Origin: an uncultured Collinsella sp.
Lineage (GTDB): Bacteria > Actinomycetota > Coriobacteriia > Coriobacteriales > Coriobacteriaceae
Direction of reading: 5' to 3'
NCBI GenBank assembly: GCA_937896835.1
Contig: CALBOJ010000107.1
Coordinates: 1-16,231, forward strand
DNA: 16,231 nt
The notes under the pieces are model-generated. The model did not search any database. It saw only the letters and a program-made list of their open reading frames with translations, and was not told where the DNA came from. Positions 1 to 7,439 of the stretch are shown here, in pieces. The position numbers were made by a program, and so were the translations under genes. The stretch's first letter is position 1, and every line of letters begins with the position of its first letter.

Positions 1-215
1 CCTTTCCTGCTCCTGCGGAGCAACGGAAAGACGGGCCTCGCGCTGCGGAGTGTTTTCAAAACCAAGCCCGGCCCCGGCCTGCATTGACACAGCTGGCGGT
101 TCTTGGGCATCGCTTGCTGGCGGGGTTCCTTTGCTGAAATGGACTTGGCCGAAAGGGCCGCTGGTCCCGGTCGCTGGTTCGCGCTTTGCGTGAACTCCGC
201 GCTACTGTGGGTCAG
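1..215. other. Left-edge region with hairpins, no secure gene
   Basis: No gene can be assigned with confidence. Two hairpins are visible. In the first, CTTTCC (2-7) pairs with GGAAAG (25-30) around an inner GCTCC/GGAGC stem (9-13 with 17-21). In the second, GGAC/GTCC (141-144 with 164-167) encloses GGCC-GAAAG-GGCC (147-159). Neither has a T-run. Two same-register readings are open: a plus-strand frame ending at TGA 85-87, which would be the tail of a gene entering from the left, and a minus-strand frame starting at ATG 84 (or GTG 90) and leaving the window, which would be the start of a gene downstream of the metal repressor. The minus reading has no clear ribosome binding site; the plus reading has the higher GC at third positions. 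The call stays open. Confidence 0.35.
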
Positions 216-605
216 TTAGGCTTCTGTTGTTGGACCCGCTACATCTTCCCGTCTCAGCATCGATCTTAGCTTCTCGAAGCTCTCCTCGCTCAGGCAGTGC
301 TCCATGTGGCAGCCCTCTTGCGACGCGACCTCGGGCGTTACGCCTGCGTCCTCTAGCAGACCTACAAAAAAGCAGTGGCGCTCCCACATTTGACGGGCAA
401 CCTCAAGACCGCGTTCCGTCAGATGCACGTCGCGTTTGCCCATCTCCACGTAGCCGGTGCTCTCCAAGGCCGCCATGGCTTTAGAGACGCTTGCTTTGGT
501 TACGCCCAAGTATTCGGCAACGTCGATCGAGCGCACGATGCCCTGACGTTCCGATAGAACGTAGATCGATTCGAGATAGTCTTCTCCGGATTCACGCAGG
601 GCCAT
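216..605 (-). CDS. DtxR/MntR-family metal-dependent transcriptional repressor
   Basis: This 129-residue protein has a winged helix-turn-helix at about residues 1-63, containing the pattern VAEYLGVTKASVSKAM, followed by the helical metal-binding and dimerisation domain. It has no C-terminal SH3-like domain, so its architecture is that of MntR (about 140 residues) and not of full-length DtxR/IdeR (about 220). By family alignment the likely metal ligands are D9, E12, H77, E102 and H103. D9 is the MntR-type residue, whereas C99 sits where DtxR has its Cys, in an E-x-C-x-x-E-H pattern, so the site is a mixture and metal choice (iron or manganese) cannot be read off. In this family the metal-loaded dimer binds DNA and represses uptake genes. 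The ATG at 605 is preceded by AAAGGCGG. Operator-like repeats lie upstream at 631-711, which suggests autoregulation. Confidence 0.9.
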   Translation of the reverse strand: MALRESGEDYLESIYVLSERQGIVRSIDVAEYLGVTKASVSKAMAALESTGYVEMGKRDVHLTERGLEVARQMWERHCFFVGLLEDAGVTPEVASQEGCHMEHCLSEESFEKLRSMLRREDVAGPTTEA

Positions 606-630
606 GGGCCGCCTTTCGCGATGGCTTCTA

Positions 631-711
631 GTTAGCCTTTGGATACTTTTGCTTGATTTACTTTACCGCAAAAGTTGCCCATGTCTTACTACTTTGCCTA
701 AAAGTTAGCCG
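631..711. promoter_or_regulatory. Candidate operator cluster for the DtxR-type repressor
   Basis: Two related 22-nt segments, TACTTTACCGCAAAAGTTG... at 659-680 and TACTTTGCCTAAAAGTTAG... at 690-711, start 31 bp apart, about three helical turns. The motif GTTAGCC occurs at 631-637 and 704-710, and ACTTTTGC (645-652) faces GCAAAAGT (668-675) as an inverted repeat. GCCTAA and TTAGCC resemble half-sites of the DtxR/IdeR box (known core TTAGGCTAA) in a different arrangement. The cluster lies directly upstream of the repressor gene and no other gene start is near. The repeats are seen; their role as operator is inferred. Confidence 0.45.
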
Positions 712-732
712 TGTTTCACAAAACGTGCGGGA

Positions 733-770
733 CGAAAACAAAATGGGGACGCCCCGCAAGGAGTGTCCCC
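733..770 (-). terminator. Rho-independent terminator after the ABC-F/HAD unit
   Basis: On the minus strand GGGGAC (770-765) pairs with GTCCCC (750-745) across a 14-nt loop, followed by ATTTTGTTTTCG (744-733). It lies about 25 nt past the stop of the HAD phosphatase gene and should end the transcript that begins with the ABC-F gene. Confidence 0.75.
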
Positions 771-793
771 AGGCGCCGGGTGCCGGCCCGCAG

Positions 794-1564
794 TTACATC
801 AGCCCAAAGTGCTTGGCGGCGTTGTAGATGCCGTCGTCATCCACGGCGGTCGTCACATAGGTCGCTGCAGCTTTCACGGTCTCCTGCGCGTTGCCCATGG
901 CCACACTTGTGCCCACGGCCGAGAACATCGACAGGTCGTTCTCGCCGTCGCCAAAGGCAATCGCCTCGCTCGCGTCGACACCCAGGCGTTCCAGCGTCGC
1001 CGCGACACCCAGGTCCTTACCGCCGTTGGCAGGGATAATGTCGCAGAACAAATCACACCAGCGCGTAGTGAGAGAATGCGACACCGCGTCGGTCACGATA
1101 TGTTCGTCGGCAGGGTCCACAAAGGCGCAGAACTGGTAGACCGGCGCATCGAAGGCATGCTCAAACGGTTCCTCGTGGTAGACAATCCCCGCGTTGCTGC
1201 CGGCCGTCACCACGCGCTCGGACAGGCGGTTCACAAACGAGTTCTCGCCCTGCATACACAGCGAGTCATAGCGCCCCTGCGCCACCTGGTCCACAATCGC
1301 CGCGACGTCGTCCGAATCGATCGGGCAGCTGCGGTAAACGCCCTTGGCATCAAAACAGTGCTGACCCGAAAGCGTGATGTACGCATCCCAACCAAGATCG
1401 AACAGCCAATCGGGCATCTGATAGGTCGGGCGACCCGTGGCGATCACGCACGCAATCCCCTGCTCATGAAAGCTGTCGAGCACCTGCTGCGCCGACGCCG
1501 GAATCCGATGGGTCTTAAAGCTCAGCAACGTGCCGTCGATATCGAAAAACGCGGCCTTGATCAT
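794..1564 (-). CDS. Cof-type HAD-IIB family phosphatase
   Basis: The protein has 256 residues, normal for the Cof/HAD-IIB group. All four HAD motifs are present: motif I DIDGT with nucleophile D8 and acid/base D10, motif II T43 in ATGR, motif III K183 in GGKDLG, and motif IV GDGEND with D206 and D210 binding magnesium. The stretch between motifs II and III (about 80-180) is the C2b cap that selects substrates. Relatives hydrolyse sugar phosphates, FMN or pyridoxal phosphate in the cytoplasm; the sequence does not tell which. It follows the ABC-F gene by 6 nt, and its ribosome binding sequence (GAGGAG) overlaps the end of that gene, so the two are probably translationally coupled. A terminator follows. 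Confidence 0.93.
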   Translation of the reverse strand: MIKAAFFDIDGTLLSFKTHRIPASAQQVLDSFHEQGIACVIATGRPTYQMPDWLFDLGWDAYITLSGQHCFDAKGVYRSCPIDSDDVAAIVDQVAQGRYDSLCMQGENSFVNRLSERVVTAGSNAGIVYHEEPFEHAFDAPVYQFCAFVDPADEHIVTDAVSHSLTTRWCDLFCDIIPANGGKDLGVAATLERLGVDASEAIAFGDGENDLSMFSAVGTSVAMGNAQETVKAAATYVTTAVDDDGIYNAAKHFGLM

Positions 1565-1570
1565 CCTCGC

Positions 1571-3430
1571 CTACTCCTCGCCCTCGAGCTTTTCGCTCGC
1601 CTCGAGCCACGCCATCTCCAGCTCGTCCATGGCGGCATGGGCCTCGTCGATCTTTGCCTGCTGTTCGCCCAGCGCCGTGTAGTTGGTGGGATCGACCTGG
1701 GCCATGGCGGCCTCGGCCTCCTCCACGCGGGCGCGCTGCGTCTCCATCTTGCGCTCGAGCGAGCTCACCTCGCGGCGGAGCTTCTGGCGCTCGGCATTGG
1801 AAAGTCCGTTGGGCTGGCCGCTCGACTTGGGCTTTTCGGCTGCAACCGCTGCGGCGCCGGTGTCGAACGTGCCGGTCTTGGCGCTCGGCGCGCCCACGGG
1901 CTCGCCCTCGGCAGTAGCGTTGCACAGGCGCAGGTACTGGTCGACGCCGCCGGGCATATGCGTCAGGTGGCCGTCGAGCAGCGCCCACTGCTGGTCGGTC
2001 ACGCGCTCCATCAAGAAGCGGTCGTGCGTCACCAGGATCAGCGTGCCCGGCCAGCCGTCGAGCAGGTCCTCGACAATCGCCAGCATGTCGGTATCCAAGT
2101 CGTTGCCGGGCTCGTCCAGGATAAGCACGTTGGGCTCGTCCAGGATCGTCAGCAGCAGCGACAGGCGACGGCGCTGGCCGCCCGAAAGATCGCCGATGCG
2201 GCTCCAGAGCTGCTGCGTCGTAAAGCCCAGGCGCTCGCAGAGCTTCTCGGGCGAGGTCTCCTTGCCGTCGATGACATAATACTTCTTATAGTTGCTCAGA
2301 ACCTCGCGGATCGTGTCACCCATGTAGGGCTCGAGCTCCTCGAGCTGCTGCGACAGCACGCCAAAGCGCACCGTCTGGCCGATCTTCACGCGGCCGCGCA
2401 GGGGCGCGATCTTGCCCTGAATCACGTCGAGCAAGGTCGACTTGCCGGCGCCGTTCTCACCCAGCAGACCATAGCGGTCGCCCGCGCCGATAAGCCAGGT
2501 CACATCGGAGAGCACCTGCTTGGGCGCGCCGTCGGTATCGGCATAGCCGGCGTCCACGTCGATCACGTCGATGACCTGTTTGCCCAGGCGACTCACGGCG
2601 AGGCGCTTGAGCTCCAGCTCGTCGCGCACGGGCGGCACGTCGGCGATCAGCTCGCGGGCGGCTTCCACGCGAAACTTGGGCTTAGTGGAACGGGCCTGGG
2701 CGCCACGGCTCAGCCATGCAAGCTCCTTGCGCGCCATGTTGCGACGGCGCTCCTCGGTAACCGCGGCCATGCGGTCGCGCTCCACGCGCTGAAGGATATA
2801 TGCGGAGTAACCGCCCTCGAAGGGGTCGACCTGGCCGTCGTGGACCTCCCACATGCTAGTGCAGACCTCGTCCAAGAACCAGCGATCGTGCGTGACCACG
2901 AGCATGGCGCCCTGGCCGCGCTGCCAGCGAGCCTTAAGATGGCGTGCAAGCCAGTTGATGGTACGCATGTCCAGGTGGTTGGTGGGCTCGTCGAGCATGA
3001 GCACGTCGTAGTCACCGATCAGCAGGCGCGCGAGGTCCACACGACGGCGCTGGCCGCCCGAAAGCTCGCCCACCATGCCCTCCCAGGGCACATCGCTAAT
3101 AAGGCCAGCGAGGATCTGACGTGTACGCGGGCTCGAGGCCCACTCGTACTCAGGCGTGTCACCGACGACAGCATGATGCACGGTATCGGTATCGACAAGC
3201 TGGTCCTTTTGGCCGAGTAGACCGATCGTGATGCCGCGGCGGTGCGTCACGCGTCCGTCATCGGGCTCCAGCGTGCCGGCGAGCACGCTCAGCAGCGTCG
3301 ACTTGCCGTCGCCGTTTTTACCGACAATACCAATGCGGTCGCCCTCGCCCACGCCGAGCGTCACGCTATCGAAAATATGCTTGGTGGGAAACTCTAGGCT
3401 GACGGAATCGCATCCCAAAAGAATCGCCAT
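1571..3430 (-). CDS. ABC-F family ATPase, Uup-like
   Basis: This 619-residue protein has two ABC ATPase domains and no membrane segment, the mark of the ABC-F family, whose members act on ribosomes or, for Uup, are linked to branched DNA intermediates. Domain 1 has Walker A GKNGDGKST (37-45), signature LSGGQ (123-127), Walker B VLMLDE (143-148) and switch H181. Domain 2 has GENGAGKST (324-332), LSGGQ (415-419), VLILDE (435-440) and H469. A linker rich in basic residues lies at about 215-265, and a C-terminal charged coiled coil at about 546-617 is typical of Uup. An oddity is that the second Walker B continues DEPGNDLD where DEPTNDLD is usual. I chose the ATG at 3430 because AAGGAG lies 8 nt upstream; the frame stays open further upstream, but that part reads through a palindrome and looks non-coding. 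Confidence 0.93.
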   Translation of the reverse strand: MAILLGCDSVSLEFPTKHIFDSVTLGVGEGDRIGIVGKNGDGKSTLLSVLAGTLEPDDGRVTHRRGITIGLLGQKDQLVDTDTVHHAVVGDTPEYEWASSPRTRQILAGLISDVPWEGMVGELSGGQRRRVDLARLLIGDYDVLMLDEPTNHLDMRTINWLARHLKARWQRGQGAMLVVTHDRWFLDEVCTSMWEVHDGQVDPFEGGYSAYILQRVERDRMAAVTEERRRNMARKELAWLSRGAQARSTKPKFRVEAARELIADVPPVRDELELKRLAVSRLGKQVIDVIDVDAGYADTDGAPKQVLSDVTWLIGAGDRYGLLGENGAGKSTLLDVIQGKIAPLRGRVKIGQTVRFGVLSQQLEELEPYMGDTIREVLSNYKKYYVIDGKETSPEKLCERLGFTTQQLWSRIGDLSGGQRRRLSLLLTILDEPNVLILDEPGNDLDTDMLAIVEDLLDGWPGTLILVTHDRFLMERVTDQQWALLDGHLTHMPGGVDQYLRLCNATAEGEPVGAPSAKTGTFDTGAAAVAAEKPKSSGQPNGLSNAERQKLRREVSSLERKMETQRARVEEAEAAMAQVDPTNYTALGEQQAKIDEAHAAMDELEMAWLEASEKLEGEE

Positions 3431-3474
3431 ATGCCCTGCTCCTTCGTAGAAATTCAACGTTCTCCATGATAGCG

Positions 3475-3515
3475 AAAACCACCACAAAGGGGACGGGCGC
3501 CTTCGTGGTGGTTTT
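3475..3515. repeat. Palindromic element upstream of the ABC-F gene
   Basis: AAAACCACCAC (3475-3485) and GTGGTGGTTTT (3505-3515) are perfect 11-bp inverted arms around a 19-nt loop that itself contains GGCGCC. Read on the minus strand the hairpin ends in TTTTCGCTATC, so it could terminate or attenuate transcription 45 nt before the ABC-F start. A possible -10 box TATCAT (minus, 3471-3466) lies next to it. Confidence 0.7.
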
Positions 3516-3540
3516 GGGCAAGCGCACCAGCACGCGACGC

Positions 3541-3578
3541 AAAAAGGCGGGCCATCTCCCGCAAGAGATGACCCGCCT
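3541..3578 (-). terminator. Rho-independent terminator of the pst operon
   Basis: On the minus strand AGGCGGG-T-CATCTC pairs with GAGATG-G-CCCGCCT (arms 3578-3565 and 3558-3545) around a 6-nt loop, with a single mismatch in the stem, followed by TTTTT. It begins about 55 nt past the pstB stop, so the operon ends with pstB. Confidence 0.9.
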
Positions 3579-3633
3579 CTCCAATCAGCCCCGCGGCAAC
3601 CGTGGCCGCCGCGGGCCTCAAGCATGTCCCGGA

Positions 3634-4506
3634 CTAGGAGAACATGCCGGTGAGGTAATCATTCAGCCGCTTATCCTTGGGCCGTTGGAAAATCTCGTCG
3701 GTCTCGTCGTACTCGACCATATCGCCCATGTAGAAAAACGCCGTGCGGTTGGACACGCGCGACGCCTGCTCCATGTTGTGCGTCACGATGACGATGGCGC
3801 GGTCGGCCACGATCGACGACATGAGGTCCTCGATCGCCAGCGTCGAGATGGGGTCGAGCGCCGAGCAGGGCTCGTCAAACAGGATTACGTCGGGGTTGAG
3901 TGCCAGCGTGCGCGCGATGCACAAACGCTGCTGCTGACCGCCCGAAAGCGCGTAGGCGCTCTTGTCGAGCTTGTCCTTGACCTCGTCCCACAGGGCCGCA
4001 CCGCGCAGGCTTTCCTCGACCATGCGATCGAGCTCGTCGCGGTCGGTGATGCCGTGGCGCTTGGGCGCAAACGTGATGTTGTCGCGAATGGACTTGCGAA
4101 ACGGATTGGGCTGCTGAAACACCATGCCAATGGACCGGCGCAGCTCGTAGGTATTCTCGGTCTTGGTGTTCACGTTGCGTCCGCGGTAGCTGATCTCGCC
4201 CTCCACGCGGCAGCCGCGAATCTCGCGATTCATCAGGTTGAGGCTGCGCAAGAAGGTCGACTTGCCGCAGCCCGAAGGCCCAATGAGCGCCGTGATCTCA
4301 CCCTTGTGGAAGTCGAGCGACGTGTCGTGCAGCGCATGGTGGTCGCCATAGTACACGTTGACGTCCTTGGTGGAGACCACGACCTCGTCGCTCACGGCCT
4401 TGCCGCTCACGCGAACACGTTTCTCGCTCTCCCCCACGCTCGACAAAAAGTCCTGGGTGTCGGACGATGCCGCCTCGGTTGCGGGCGTCGCATTCATCTC
4501 GCTCAT
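3634..4506 (-). CDS. pstB: Phosphate ABC transporter ATP-binding protein PstB
   Basis: The 290-residue ATPase drives inorganic phosphate import through the PstC-PstA channel on the cytoplasmic face of the membrane. Visible motifs are Walker A GPSGCGKST (76-84), the Q-loop in MVFQQPNPF (about 128-136), signature LSGGQQQR (187-194), Walker B VILFDEPCSALDP (207-219) and switch H243. QQPNPF and DEPCSALDP are characteristic of PstB. The N-terminal 40 or so residues before the ATPase fold are acidic and low in complexity, and make the protein longer than the usual 250-260 residues; M4 is an alternative start. Its ATG overlaps the pstA stop as ATGA, a 4-nt overlap that implies translational coupling. 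A terminator follows and no phoU gene is present. Confidence 0.97.
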   Translation of the reverse strand: MSEMNATPATEAASSDTQDFLSSVGESEKRVRVSGKAVSDEVVVSTKDVNVYYGDHHALHDTSLDFHKGEITALIGPSGCGKSTFLRSLNLMNREIRGCRVEGEISYRGRNVNTKTENTYELRRSIGMVFQQPNPFRKSIRDNITFAPKRHGITDRDELDRMVEESLRGAALWDEVKDKLDKSAYALSGGQQQRLCIARTLALNPDVILFDEPCSALDPISTLAIEDLMSSIVADRAIVIVTHNMEQASRVSNRTAFFYMGDMVEYDETDEIFQRPKDKRLNDYLTGMFS

Positions 4507-5429
4507 TCGGCCGTCATCCTCCTTGCCAGTTGCTTGCCCACGATACGGGCGACTACGTTAAACAGCAGCACGCAAATCATCAGCAGTGCCGCGGTGCCCC
4601 AGACGATCTGCTGGGCCTCGGGGCTGCCCTCGCCATAGATCTTGTAGATGCGCACGGCCAGCGACTCGCCGGGACGGAACACGTTCCAGGCGCAGGTGGG
4701 GCTCGACAGGTTAAAGCTCAAGAAGTTCAGGCGAACCGGCGAGCTCATGCCCGAGGTAAAGAGCAGCGCCGCGGCCTCGCCAAACACGCGGCCGGCCGAA
4801 AGCACGATGCCGGTCACGATGGCGGGCATGGCCTCGGGAATCAGGATGTGCAGTGTGGCCTCCCAGCGAGTGAGGCCCATGGCCAGGCACGCATCGCGCT
4901 GGGCCTGCGGCACGTCCTCGAGCGCCTGCTGAATCACGCGCACCAGGATGGGGATGTTGAACATGGTGAGCGCGACGGCGCCGGAGATGATGGAGTACTT
5001 CCAGCCCAGCTGCACCGAGAACACCAGAAAGCCGAACATGCCTACGACAATGGAGGGCAGCGAGGACAGCGTCTCGATGGCGGTCGAGGCGATGTCGCGA
5101 ATAGGCCCATCGGGCGCGTACTCAACCAAAAAGACCGCGCCGCCCAGGCTGATGGGCACCGAGATGATCAGGGTGATCAGCAGCAGATAGAACGAGTCGA
5201 ACAGCTGGTAGAGCACGCCGCCCTGCGTTCCGTTGGCGCGTGCGGGCTGCGTGAGAAAGCCCGGCTGGAACAGCGTCGAGATACCCTCGAACAGGATGTA
5301 GGCCACCATGGAGACGACGATGAGCATGACGATGGCGACGATCGCCGTCAGCACGCCCGTGGCGATGCGGTCCTGCCTTTGGACACGCCCGAGTCTCGCC
5401 TCGTCGATATGGATGCGCGTGCTAGCCAC
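4503..5429 (-). CDS. pstA: Phosphate ABC transporter permease PstA
   Basis: This 308-residue membrane protein forms half of the phosphate channel. It has a first membrane helix at about 24-47, several more (about 80-104, 120-140, 145-165, 200-225) and a last one at about 275-297. The EAA loop that docks on PstB is at about 170-205 (ALEDVPQAQRDACLAMGLTRWE). I placed the start at GTG 5429: GAAGG lies just upstream and the codon overlaps the end of pstC (stop 5424-5422) by 8 nt, in keeping with the tight operon. A TTG at 5453 in frame is the only further-upstream option I noted and is less likely. The gene ends in an ATGA overlap with pstB. Confidence 0.95.
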   Translation of the reverse strand: MASTRIHIDEARLGRVQRQDRIATGVLTAIVAIVMLIVVSMVAYILFEGISTLFQPGFLTQPARANGTQGGVLYQLFDSFYLLLITLIISVPISLGGAVFLVEYAPDGPIRDIASTAIETLSSLPSIVVGMFGFLVFSVQLGWKYSIISGAVALTMFNIPILVRVIQQALEDVPQAQRDACLAMGLTRWEATLHILIPEAMPAIVTGIVLSAGRVFGEAAALLFTSGMSSPVRLNFLSFNLSSPTCAWNVFRPGESLAVRIYKIYGEGSPEAQQIVWGTAALLMICVLLFNVVARIVGKQLARRMTAE

Positions 5430-6330
5430 GAGCCTTCGCCCCCTTGCGGCCAATGAGATGGATGATCAGGATGAAGATGAGGCTCATGCCCATCAGCAGA
5501 AGACCGAGCGCCCACAGGACGTCGTCCTGGGCCGAGCCCTCGGCATAGACCGCCATGGACGTGGTGAGCGTGGTGGTGATGGTGGAGGCCGGCGACAGCA
5601 GCGACGTCGGCATGGCCTCGATACCGCCGATAACCATGCGCACGGCGAGCGTCTCGCCAAAGGCGCGGGTCATGCCAAGGATGACCGCGGTCATGAGCGA
5701 GGGCATGGCGCTCTTGAGCACCACGTGCCAGATGGTCTGCCAGCGGGTGTAGCCCAGCGCGAGCGAACCCTGACGGTAGCTGTCGGGCACGGCACGCAGG
5801 CCATCGACCGAAAGCGTGGTCATGGTCGGCAGGATCATGACGGCCAGCACGATGGCGCCGGGCAAGATGCCCAGACCCGTGCTCACATGGAAAACGCTCT
5901 TCATAAGGCCGACGACCACGTGAAAACCGATCAGGCCAAAGACGACCGAGGGAATACCGGTCAAAAGCTCAATGAGCGGCTGAAAAACCTTGGAGCCAAA
6001 CTTAGGCTGAATCTCGACCGCAAAGATGGCAGAGCCGATGGCGATGGGCAGTGCGATGAGCGTGGAGAGCACCATGACCGCAAACGAGGTGACGATCAGG
6101 GGCAGGGCGCCAGTGTAGGGCAGGCCGTTTTCGGCCGTGTTGGCCAGGTCCCACTTGGTACCGATAAAAAACTCGATGATCGAGACGCCGTCCTTGAAAA
6201 AAGCCGAGAGGCCCTTTTGGGCGACCATAAAGATGAGCGCGGCAACGACAAGCGTCACGAGCGCTACGCACGCACCCGTGACGCCCAGGCCCACGTTCTC
6301 AAGCTCGCGCTTTGGCAGCTGTTTTGCCAT
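5422..6330 (-). CDS. pstC: Phosphate ABC transporter permease PstC
   Basis: The 302-residue protein is the other half of the phosphate channel. A first membrane helix lies at about 15-36, then a periplasmic-side loop (FFIGTKWDLANTAENGLPYTGALPLIVTSF region, about 54-83), further helices, an EAA loop at about 178-212 (AVPDSYRQGSLALGYTRW) and a last helix at about 272-294. The segment EFFIGTKW followed by a glycine-proline-rich stretch is typical of PstC. The ATG at 6330 has GGAAAGG six nt upstream. It starts 25 nt after pstS and overlaps the pstA start. Confidence 0.96.
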   Translation of the reverse strand: MAKQLPKRELENVGLGVTGACVALVTLVVAALIFMVAQKGLSAFFKDGVSIIEFFIGTKWDLANTAENGLPYTGALPLIVTSFAVMVLSTLIALPIAIGSAIFAVEIQPKFGSKVFQPLIELLTGIPSVVFGLIGFHVVVGLMKSVFHVSTGLGILPGAIVLAVMILPTMTTLSVDGLRAVPDSYRQGSLALGYTRWQTIWHVVLKSAMPSLMTAVILGMTRAFGETLAVRMVIGGIEAMPTSLLSPASTITTTLTTSMAVYAEGSAQDDVLWALGLLLMGMSLIFILIIHLIGRKGAKARG

Positions 6331-6355
6331 TGCAAACCTTTCCGGGGGCGATTAC

Positions 6356-7294
6356 TTATTTAGCGGAGACCTTGCCACTGGCGTCCTTGACGACCTTCAT
6401 GGCAGAAACGGGAATAAAGCCCTGCTCCTCGACGAGCTTGCCCTGGACGTCGTCGGAAAGCATGAACTCCAGGAAGGCCTTGGTGGCCTCGTCGGCGTCC
6501 TTAGCACAGTACATGTGCTCGGTCGCCCAGATCTTGAAGGAGTCGTCGGTGACGTTTGTGCTCTTGGGCTCGACGCCCTCGACCATGATGGCGTTGAACT
6601 TGGAGTCATCGAAGTGCGAGAAGTCAAGGTAGGAGATGGCGTTGTCGGTGCTGCCCATCTGAGTCTGGACATCGCCGGACTTGTCGAGCTCGGCGTCGCC
6701 CTTAAAGTCGACGGCCTCGTCGCCAAAGACGGCGGCCTCGAAGGTGGCGCGGGTGCCGGAGCCGGCCTTGCGGTTGAGAACGACGATCTTGGCGTCGTCG
6801 CCGCCGACCTCCTTCCAGTTGGTGATCTGGCCGGAGAAGATGCCCTTGAGCTGCTCGAGGGTCAGGTCGTCGACTGTCACGTTCTTGGAGACGACGGGGC
6901 CCATGCCCACGACGGCGACCTCGTGATCGACGAGGTTCTTGACCTGATCGGCCTCGAGCTTGGTCTCGGCGAAGACATCGGAATTACCGATGGTGACGGT
7001 GCCGGCGGCGACAGCGGTCAGGCCCTTGCCCGAACCGTTGCCCGAACCGGAGACGGAGACGTCGGGGTTGGCATCCATAAACTTCTCGGCAGCAGCCTCG
7101 ACGAGAGCCTGGAACGAGGAGGCGCCGTCGTAGGTTACCTCGCCCGAGACGGACTCGGCAGCAGCGGCGCTGCCCTCAGCAGCGGTGTTGGCGGCGTTGG
7201 AGCCGCCGCAACCAACGAGACCGAGGCCGACGATGCTGGCAAGACCACCAGCGAGGCCGAGGAACTGACGACGAGAATAAGCCTGATCGAGCAT
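6356..7294 (-). CDS. pstS: Phosphate-binding lipoprotein PstS
   Basis: The 312-residue protein is the extracellular phosphate receptor of the transporter. Its N-terminus carries a twin-arginine pattern S-R-R-Q-F-L (7-12), a hydrophobic stretch and a lipobox LVGC with C29, so it is probably exported (possibly by Tat) and lipid-anchored. A Ser/Ala/Gly-rich linker (about 30-50) leads to the binding domain. Phosphate-contacting segments of the family are recognisable: DGASSF (56-61), GSGNGSGKGL (83-92), GNSD (103-106) and RKAGSGTR (175-182). I chose the ATG at 7294 because AAAGGA lies 6 nt upstream; an upstream in-frame start at 7327 would add 11 residues with no better site. It is the first gene of pstSCAB. 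A candidate Pho box lies at 7440-7456. Confidence 0.96.
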   Translation of the reverse strand: MLDQAYSRRQFLGLAGGLASIVGLGLVGCGGSNAANTAAEGSAAAAESVSGEVTYDGASSFQALVEAAAEKFMDANPDVSVSGSGNGSGKGLTAVAAGTVTIGNSDVFAETKLEADQVKNLVDHEVAVVGMGPVVSKNVTVDDLTLEQLKGIFSGQITNWKEVGGDDAKIVVLNRKAGSGTRATFEAAVFGDEAVDFKGDAELDKSGDVQTQMGSTDNAISYLDFSHFDDSKFNAIMVEGVEPKSTNVTDDSFKIWATEHMYCAKDADEATKAFLEFMLSDDVQGKLVEEQGFIPVSAMKVVKDASGKVSAK

Positions 7295-7319
7295 GATCTT
7301 CCTTTCATACAAGCGACTC

Positions 7320-7336
7320 GCGGGCACCCTGCCCGC
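7320..7336 (-). promoter_or_regulatory. Small hairpin in the pstS leader
   Basis: GCGGGC (7320-7325) and GCCCGC (7331-7336) form a 6-bp stem with a 5-nt loop, about 25 nt before the pstS start. A second short GGGC/GCCC hairpin lies near 7365-7375. No T-run follows. It may affect mRNA folding; no known riboswitch was recognised. Confidence 0.4.
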
Positions 7337-7439
7337 TTTGCTGTTTGGAAAGATACGGTCTCGATCGGGCAGCGCCCGCGTCAGCTGCGCTTTATTACGG
7401 GCATCTGATAGACCCTTACCGCAAGCGCGGCTCGGCTTT

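Noticed and set aside
653..3220. An 855-codon plus-strand open frame opposite the ABC-F and HAD genes
   Set aside because: It is antisense to two genes with full sets of family motifs; the frame is open because of GC-rich codon bias, it lacks a ribosome site and its protein is His/Arg/Leu-rich without domains.
5430..5453. A TTG start for pstA at 5453
   Set aside because: GTG 5429 has a better-placed ribosome site and gives the small overlap usual in this operon; TTG would add an arginine-rich stub inside pstC.
4467..7408. Several plus-strand frames over the pst operon, up to 423 codons
   Set aside because: All oppose the pst genes, whose motifs, spacing and overlaps are consistent; the plus-strand products are low-complexity.
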